Origin: Anaeramoeba flamelloides
Lineage: Eukaryota > Metamonada > Anaeramoebidae
Length of the DNA stretch: 64,000 nt
Assembly (NCBI GenBank): GCA_027625915.1
Contig: JANTQA010000036.1
Location: 5,229,001-5,293,000 of the forward strand
Direction: 5' to 3'
Part shown: positions 56,973 through 64,000 of the stretch, one piece after another
Layout of the letters: every line of letters starts with the position of its first letter
Position numbering within the stretch: position 1 is the first letter of the stretch
Notes under the pieces: generated by a model
The model's database searches: none
Seen by the model: the letters and a program-made list of their open reading frames with translations, nothing else
What the model was told of the DNA's origin: nothing
Program-made: the position numbers and the translations under genes

Positions 56973-59040
56973 TAAATGAAGGATCAAAGATGGAAAATTT
57001 GTTTTAATTAAAATAGACTAAATTTTTGTTATAATTTCTATCTAAACAGAAAAAATTCTTCAAAAAAATGAAGGAAATAACAAAAAATTACAAACAAATT
57101 TCATTCTTGAGTTTTTGTTTTATTTAAATTATGAATGAATTTACCTTCAAAATTTATTAGAACTTTAGACACATTATTGGGTAGTGAATTAGATATTAGG
57201 TTTGTACAAGAAGAAAACATGAACAAATTAAATTTTGAAAAATAGGTTTTATGTTTGAGGATTTTGATCACTACATTAAAAATCATTTTTTAAATTCTAC
57301 AAGATATTGAAAAATGAAATAACAATATCATTAACTGCTATATTTGTGAAAAGAAAGCGATACCCCAGTAAAGAAGATTCGAATCTTTTAAATAGTGAAT
57401 TTTTAAAATAAGTATTGTGATTTGTACTTCTTGTAAATTATATTTTAGATTAAAAATGTCTTTATGTGAATACTTGAAATAAATCAAGAGAATAAACCAA
57501 TCAAACAAACCAGAGTAGGTGTGTCTGGGAAACAAATATTGACTTTTATTGATGACCAAACAATATAGATGGCCTTTTCTTATAAATTTGTTGAAATCAA
57601 GAATGAAAAAAGTTTTAACCCGAGGTTTATTTTTAGAATAAGTCTTTCTTTAATAATCATCTTAAATTAACATAAGAATAAACCCACAAATATCTTGAAC
57701 TTCTTTCTTATTCCCATTACGATTTATTATTATTTAACAAAACAGTTTTTTATAAATTTGTTGACAAAATACTTTTTTCAAATAATTTTACTTAACAATA
57801 CCAAATCTCAGGAATACCGTTTCACAAGAATAAATTGAAAAAAATTGAATTTATAAATATTGGATCTCTGGGCGAATTACTCATCGTTCCAAAATCCAAA
57901 TAATCTGAAAAATTGATTTTTCAAGTTTAGAGCTCTGTATCTCCTCTAGTTTAGAAGTTATTCTCAATTTTCGATTTTTTGTCAAAAAAAATTTTTTTTT
58001 TTGAAATTTTGAATTTTTCATTTCTAAAAAAGGTACATTTTAACACAAAAATAATTTTTTTTGGTGTTTTAAAGATCATCTTACTAGGGTAATTTTCAAT
58101 CAAAAATATGATTTTAGGGAAAAAAATTGAAAAAAATTAAGGTTTAAAAAAAAAATTTTTTTTTGAAAATTTTTTTACTACTCTTTTGATTTTCCCATTT
58201 TTGATTTACTCAAATATTATATTTATAATATATTTTAAACTACAATAGTTATAAAATTTTTAATTTTGAAATTTTTTTTTAACATTTATCAAAGTTAATT
58301 AAAAAAATACATAAGTTACTATGAATATTAGTTGATAAAATGAAATATAAATAATAATTTGATATAGAAAAAAATTTTTTTTAAAAAATTTTTTATTTTG
58401 ATTTTTGTGAAGTTTTTAAATTTAAACTTTATGAGGGTTAGAGGTTTCGAAAATATTTAGTATTTAAAATGGGTGTTTTTGACTTTTTTCAAAATTGAAA
58501 ATTTTAAAAAATGTATATAAAAATTTTTTTTCAAAATATTTTTTAAACTACTAAAAATTGGTAACTTTGAAAAAAAAAGTTTTTTTTTTACATCTCAAAA
58601 AAATGATTTTTATTTTTATTCGAACTGAAAAACAATGTTTAAAAAAAATTTTTTTTTTTAATTGGAAAACTTTAATAAAATTTCATTTTTTTCTAATTTA
58701 ACAGAAAAAAAATTTACATTACCAATATTTTGAAAAAAAAATTATTAGACCTCATCTTATTTAATCTAAATATTCATTTTTTCGTATTTTTGATAGTGTA
58801 ATCACTAGAAAAATATAAAAAAAAATGCTAAAAAATTAAAAAAAAATTTTTACTAGAGTTTCCTATTAAAATGATTTTTTTCAAAAAAAATTTTTTTATA
58901 TAAGTTTTTTTCAATTCAATTTTCAATTTGTTAATTTTTTTACAATGAAAAAAAAAATATATATATTAGAAAAATTACTCAATTAAAAATTCAATTTTAT
59001 TATCTTCAGAATTTTATAATTTTAAAATATCCAATAATTA
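56973..59040. other. AT-rich spacer with A-tract/T-tract junctions
   Basis: 57.9-59.0 kb is dominated by blocks such as CAAAAAAAATTTTTTTTTG, where A-runs meet T-runs. A GC-richer stretch near 57860-57960 (TAGAGCTCTGTATCTCCTCT) is not coding in any frame I read. No gene found. Confidence 0.45.
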
Positions 59041-59115
59041 CTCATTAGCTCAGCGGTAGAGCACCGAGATCTCAAAATTTGAAAAGTGTGTAACCGGGGT
59101 TTGATTCCTGATAAA
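59041..59115 (+). other. tRNA-like sequence with pol III A and B boxes
   Basis: TTAGCTCAGCGGTAGAGC (59045-59062) is a perfect A-box/D-arm (GCTC pairs with GAGC) and GGGTTTGATTCC (59097-59108) is a B-box-like T-arm. The acceptor stem does not pair, the T stem pairs at only two or three positions and no proper anticodon arm forms. So it is a tRNA pseudogene or the head of a tRNA-derived SINE rather than a working tRNA. Confidence 0.6.
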
Positions 59116-60123
59116 ATCAATTAAATTAATAGTTTTTTTTATTTTTTTTTTAAATTTTTAAATATAATTTGATCATTTAAAGTATACATGTTTGCTACCT
59201 GAATTTACCTTTAAATCTTTTCAAAATTTTTTTTTCAAAAAAAAAATCCTTTTAAGGTACCAAAATTCGGATAAATACTGGTAACTAAGTAGTTTTTTCC
59301 GTGTGATGAGTAGAAGATTTTAAATTATTTATATATAGTAAAAACTACAATTAAAAAAAATACTTTAAAATTCATTTTAATCTATGGGGGCCACTATATA
59401 AAAAGATAAAAACAATCTCAATTTTTCATTTTTTGGGGCTCTTATATTTTTCGAGTTATTGCCCAAAATAGTTGTGAAAAATCACTATTAAAAAATTTGT
59501 ATATAAAAATCGATTTTGGGCAATATCTCAAAAACTAGACGTCCTAGAGACTTCTAAACACCAAAAATTGAAATTTTAGAAAATTTTGAATTTTTTGAGC
59601 AATAAAAAAATTTTTGGATCCCAGTTTTATATTTACTCTTGTGTTCAAAGATTTAAAGGAAAATAATTGAATAATTGAAATGAAAAAAAAAAAACCCAAA
59701 AAATTTAACTGAAAGAAAAAGATAATATATAAAAAATCAGAATTATTTTGAATTTTTATATTTTTAATCAAAAACAAATAATTATAAAATCAAACGAATT
59801 TTTCCAATAAACCCTCATTCTCTGATGATTTTAAAAAATATACGATTTTTGTGAACCAAAACTAAAATTAGATGAATTCAATCAAAAAGGGGTTTTTAAA
59901 TTTCATTTTTGAAATTCTTTAGAAATAAAAAGTAATTTGTTTCTCAAAAATTTTCCAAATAAAAATTATACTATAAAGAATGAAAAAATAAAACTAAGAA
60001 AAGAAAAAGTGATTTTATTAAATATAAAACATACGAACTCAGAAAAAAATGATTTTTGATTATTATTTGTTGGATTAATTTTTGAATTATTTTATTTTTG
60101 ATTTTTTAATCAGTAAGTAATAT
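59116..60123. other. AT-rich spacer downstream of the tRNA-like head
   Basis: Contains ATTTTGGGCAATATCTCAAA and GAGTTATTGCCCAAAAT facing each other (about 59453 and 59513), a roughly 80-bp foldback. Otherwise nothing recognised; it may be the body of the tRNA-headed repeat. Confidence 0.35.
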
Positions 60124-60480
60124 CCCGTCTCGCCACTAAATTGCCCACATTTAATCAACTTTATAATAAAAGATTTAAAATGATAGTGATATACCAATAT
60201 ATTTATATTCTTATGTATCATTAATCCAACTTTGAATTATAATAAAAAGTAAAAATTGTTCAAAGATAAAGTAGTTAAGTTTTTTTATTTTTTTTTTTTT
60301 TTTTGTTTTTAGAATAAAAAATCATTATTTTCATTTTAAGAATTTTTCTTTAAATATTTTTTATTTTTGATTTATTTTTTAAAATAAGCAATTTTATTAC
60401 AATAATAGTAATGAAAAGCCTGTAAATTCATTTATTAATAATAAAAATCATATAAAGTTGCTAATTGTATGATTAAAAAA
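60124..60480. repeat. diverged direct copy of the left part of the next element
   Basis: Aligns with 60529-60905: shared GATTTAAAATGAT, TTTGAATTATAATAAAAAG and GTTCAAAGATAAAGTAGTTA. It starts at CCC right after TAT, so it is probably a second, truncated element of the same family inserted next door. Confidence 0.6.
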
Positions 60481-60498
60481 ATAAAAAATAAAGATACC

Positions 60499-60528
60499 AC
60501 ACACACACACATATGTATATATATATAT
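60499..60528. repeat. (CA)n/(TA)n microsatellite
   Basis: ACACACACACACAC followed by ATATGTATATATATATAT. The insertion point of the next element. Confidence 0.85.
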
Positions 60529-62012
60529 CCCTTAGCACCCCTGATTTGCCTAAATTTCATCAAGTTTTTTAAATTAGATTTAAAATGATTTTTATCTACT
60601 AATATATTAATTTTCTTATTTGTCTTTAATCCAGATTTGAATTATAATAAAAAGCCAAAATAGTTCAAAGATAAAGTAGTTAAGTTATTGATTTTTTTTG
60701 AAATTGAAAAAAAAATAATAATTATTCCTTTTTGCCTTTTTTTTAAAGATTTTTATTTTTATTTTATTTTTTTTAAATCAGAAATTTAATTACATTAATA
60801 GTAATTCAAATCTCAACACATTGATTTATTAATAATAACCACCAAACAATTTTGCTAATTTTATGATAAAAAAATAAATAAAAAAATAAATTACTTTGAA
60901 AAAATTAATTTTTTTTTTCAGAAAAAATTTCAATAAAGTAACAATTAAGAGTAAAATGAAAATTATTTCTTTAGGCCAAAATTAAATTTTTAATATGATT
61001 AATTTTCTAAAACTTTGATTTAAGCAATAGATAATAATTGAAAATCAAAAAAAAAAAAAAATTGTAAAATAATTTCAATTTATTAAATTGGAATAAAACA
61101 AATAAAAATTACTTTTTAATCGATAAAATATTTATACCTAAATTTAAAATAAAATAAAAAATAACTTTTAAATATTATTCAAATATAATACAATAATCTT
61201 CGAAACCAAAATTTTTTTATTGCATTTTGTTATTGGTAAAAATTTGAATAATATATTTGTGATATTTAGATTTTTCCTTAATAAATTAATCCAGATCTTG
61301 TTAAATAAGTTCTGATATATGGTCTTTAATTCAACAAAATTGTTTATTTTATGTCTAGATTTTAAAAAGTCAAAAAATTAAAAAATATTAAAAAATAAAA
61401 AAAAAAAATCAATTATTACTCTGACTCGAACTATTGGCCAAATCATTTAAAATTGAAAAAAAATCTTGTTGAAAAAATTGTAAAATTTTACAATGAAAAA
61501 AAATTTGATTTTTTTTTCAAATTTAATTTATATTTCTTTTTATTTTTTAAATTATTCAGAATCTAATATAGATATTGATATTGAATAGTAATCAGTAGAT
61601 AAAACAAATTTTCTATGTGATGCTATAATAACTTTTATAATGAATAAATTATTGAATCAAGTATTTTAGGCAATTTTGGGATGCAAAGGGCCCAGAAAAA
61701 TTTCCAGTAAAGTATGATGTGTTTTAAATGTTAAAACTAAGAGGTTTTTGATGTCTAGACAACTTCTCAAAAAAAAAATTTTTTTTTTTGAAAAATTTTG
61801 GAAAAATAATAAAATCACAATAACCAAAAAAAATTCCCAATGTTGAAAATTTTTTTCAAATTATTTTTATTTTAAGTAACTAAAAATTTTTAATAATAAA
61901 ATTTTCTTTCTAAGATAATTGTTTATTAATTCTATACCTTATTATCCTTTGATAACATTTCAAATTAAAATTTTTGTTTGAAATGTTTTTAGGTTAATTT
62001 GGGTGCTAAGGG
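60529..62012. mobile_element. TIR element with CCCTTAGCACCC ends (1484 bp)
   Basis: Left end CCCTTAGCACCCCTGATTTG, right end inverted CCCTTAGCACCCAAATTAAC; both ends sit in (TA)n. No transposase frame, so non-autonomous. Target is TA or a TA-rich site. Confidence 0.7.
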
Positions 62013-63518
62013 ATATATATATATATATATGATATAAATATTAAATATTAAATCAATAGACAAAAGAAATTCATTTCTTTAGGAAAAAATTAAAAGTTTG
62101 ATATGAATAATTTTCCAAATATTTTTATCACAGCAATTGAAAATACTTGAAAAAACAAAAATAAAAAATAAACACCAAAGAGATAGACCCAATTGCAATT
62201 TGAATAGTTCTGAATTATGATTTTGAAAAAAACAGTGTTTTTTTATGAGTGAGATTCTTGGAATTTTTTTAGATCATCGAGATTTATTATTTCATTTTTT
62301 TTTTTTTGATGATTAGTTATTTTTATCTCGAGACTGATAAAATCCTTAACTCGGTCATTTATGAATGATTACAAAATCACCACAATAATGGACAAAATAA
62401 AACTAAATTGATTATGTACTGAGAGAAAATAATTTGTTTAAATTGAAGGAATTTAACACTTTGAAAATTTAAAAAAAGAAGAAAGTAATTTTTTTTTGTA
62501 ATGTGATTTTTTGGCATTATGTATTATTTGAAATCTTTTTTAAAAAATATATTTTTAACCATTGAATTTCTTTGGATCTTTTTTTTTTTGTAATTTATTT
62601 GTTTTTAATAAAAAAATAAGTGAAATTTCACAAGATATTTTTTTATTTTTGTCCCTTATCTGAGTAAGGAACTATGCAAGATAAATAACAAAATCTTTAA
62701 AACCTATTTATAAAACTATAAACTAGTTATTTTGGGGACTAATATTTTTCAAATAAGTGAATTATTTTTTATTTGTTAAACTGAAAAAATTATTCGATTT
62801 ATTATTTTATTTAATTTTAATCTATAGAGTTTATAAAATCCACAATCAAGAATAACATGTTTTCTTATAAAATGGAGAATAATTATTCAACTGAAAATGA
62901 AAAAAAAAAATAAATAAAAAACAAATAAGCGGAAATAATAAATAAAAATTATTTAATTCTATTTGAACAATAACAAAATTCGATAATTAAAATTATAATT
63001 AAAAAATATTATGTATACAAACATTAGTTCTATATTAAAAAAGAAAATAACTCTATCAAATTAATTTAAAATAAAAAAATGAAGGAATAGTTTTTTTCGA
63101 CAGTCAACTGAATTAAAAATGTAAAATTTTAAAATTTATTTCATATTTTTTGATTAACTATCTATCAAAACAAAAACACAATCCAAAAATTAGATTTATT
63201 AGTACAAATAAAATAGTTTTTAAAACAATAATTAAACCGAAATTTAAAAAATTTTTTTCCAGTTTTTCAAATTTGAGATTTTAAATTAAAACTTGGAATA
63301 AAAGTGCATTTCATTCGAATTATTCTATTTTTTATTGTAATTAAAAATTAAAGATAAGAGTTTTAAATTTATTTTTATTCCAATTTGAATGATTTCAAAC
63401 CAAAACTAATTTATCCATAAACGAAAAGTTATAAAAAAAATAATATATTCAAGCAATTTTTAAAAAAGAAGAAATTATCAAATTTTTTTTTTGAGTATTT
63501 TTTCAACAAAGTAATGAC
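62013..63518. other. AT-rich spacer
   Basis: Begins with (TA)n, otherwise no gene or repeat recognised. Confidence 0.5.
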
Positions 63519-63552
63519 TTTATTTTTACAACATTACATATTTATACTTGTG
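63519..63552. repeat. solitary end of a GTGTGAATA-type MITE
   Basis: TTTTTACAACATTACATATT then TATACTTGTG matches the right arm of the 30495 and 52989 copies. No left arm was found upstream. Confidence 0.55.
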
Positions 63553-64000
63553 TCAATAAATTAAATTAGAACTTTACTCTCAGCCCTGTTTGAGTTCAGG
63601 AGAGGGGTTACAGGGTGTCACCAAACTCTCAACTTTAAAATAATAGAAAAGAACAGAGGAAAATCAAAATTTTTTCTCTATGTTTTTATATACACAACAA
63701 AACCTAGATGAAGTTTCTTTTTTTTTCATAAAACAAAAAAAAAAAAAGAAATTTTCTTTTTTTAATATCTAAAATTAAAAAGAGCTAACGGTAGTAGATT
63801 AGTACTAATCTGGTTATACAAATAATATTATTATTGTCATTATGTAAACTTTTTATTTTTATTTTCTTGTCTTCTTTGATTTATTTTGATAATATTTTCT
63901 TTTATCACTCCCTTCTCTCAAGATATAATTAACTAAATTTAACTTTTTCAAAAAAATAAAATTTTAAAAAACCAGGTACTAAAAAAAAGAACTTTTCTTA
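63553..64000. other. spacer with a GC-richer patch
   Basis: 63580-63625 (CAGCCCTGTTTGAG, GAGAGGGGTTACAGGGTGTC) is unusually G/C-rich and weakly self-complementary (CCCTGT with ACAGGG). No gene follows. A TAACGG border word near 63786 hints at a remnant of the hairpin arrays. Confidence 0.35.

Noticed and set aside
57101-57559. Two minus-strand frames of 61 and 73 residues
   Set aside because: Composition matches random AT-rich sequence and there is no family resemblance.
59041-59115. Functional tRNA gene
   Set aside because: The acceptor stem is unpaired and there is no anticodon arm, despite good A and B boxes.

Overview
The window is very AT-rich eukaryotic DNA from what looks like a free-living protist. 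It has spliced genes, introns up to almost 4 kb, lysine-, asparagine- and serine-rich low-complexity protein segments, a RapGAP, an alpha-kinase-like protein, a gamma-tubulin complex subunit and a PIAS/Siz-type SUMO ligase, and no bacterial operon logic. The set fits a large-genome amoeboid protist such as an Anaeramoeba- or Amoebozoa-like organism. That placement is inference; no rRNA or organelle marker is present.

Layout. At 131-4852 (+) lies the 3' part of a Rap/Ran-GAP gene, rebuilt from five exons. Then comes a decayed + strand coding region (about 5.0-7.7 kb) and two unrecognised minus-strand coding regions (7828-8754, 8930-9248). From about 9.4 to 15.6 kb there is a degenerate tandem duplication peppered with insertions. 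From 16.2 to 20.2 kb (+) there is a gene with a long Ser/Glu/Lys repeat region, a VWA-like domain and an alpha-kinase domain; the key residues of both folded domains look lost. From 20.6 to 31.1 kb the window is almost purely transposon-derived. A complete four-exon gamma-tubulin complex component 2 (GCP2) gene spans 32099-42653 (+), and its introns are also loaded with repeats. A PIAS/Siz-type SUMO E3 ligase gene sits at 46005-47303 (-). From 48.8 to 53.4 kb there is a hairpin array and a four-level nest of transposons. A tiny TMA7 homologue (54630-54803, -) and a possible divergent first exon (55190-55240, +) follow. The last 8 kb hold TIR elements, a tRNA-like pol III promoter remnant and very AT-rich spacer.

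Mobile DNA. Five families can be defined from the sequence alone. (1) A roughly 197-bp palindromic TA-target MITE, 13 copies, each half with three evenly spaced GGCACAAA boxes, plus a longer cousin at 55743. (2) TTAA-target elements with GGGA(G/C)T ends, one nested inside another, with an empty site preserved in a sister copy. (3) A roughly 570-bp retroposon-like repeat (called R here), four copies, with 13-16-bp target duplications and an A-rich or AAT-rich tail. (4) A GTGTGAATA-ended inverted-repeat MITE. (5) A roughly 595-bp TIR element with AGCTATTTCC ends. At 51.0-52.6 kb families 1 and 3 are nested alternately four deep, which gives a direct relative chronology.

The genes do not form one pathway. 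They are ordinary housekeeping or signalling genes set in a transposon-rich background. Three of the coding reconstructions (RapGAP last exon, GCP2 exon 3, the Lys-rich linkers of the alpha-kinase gene) break frame in or next to A-runs. That points to homopolymer error in the assembly, slippage-prone coding tracts, or real decay.
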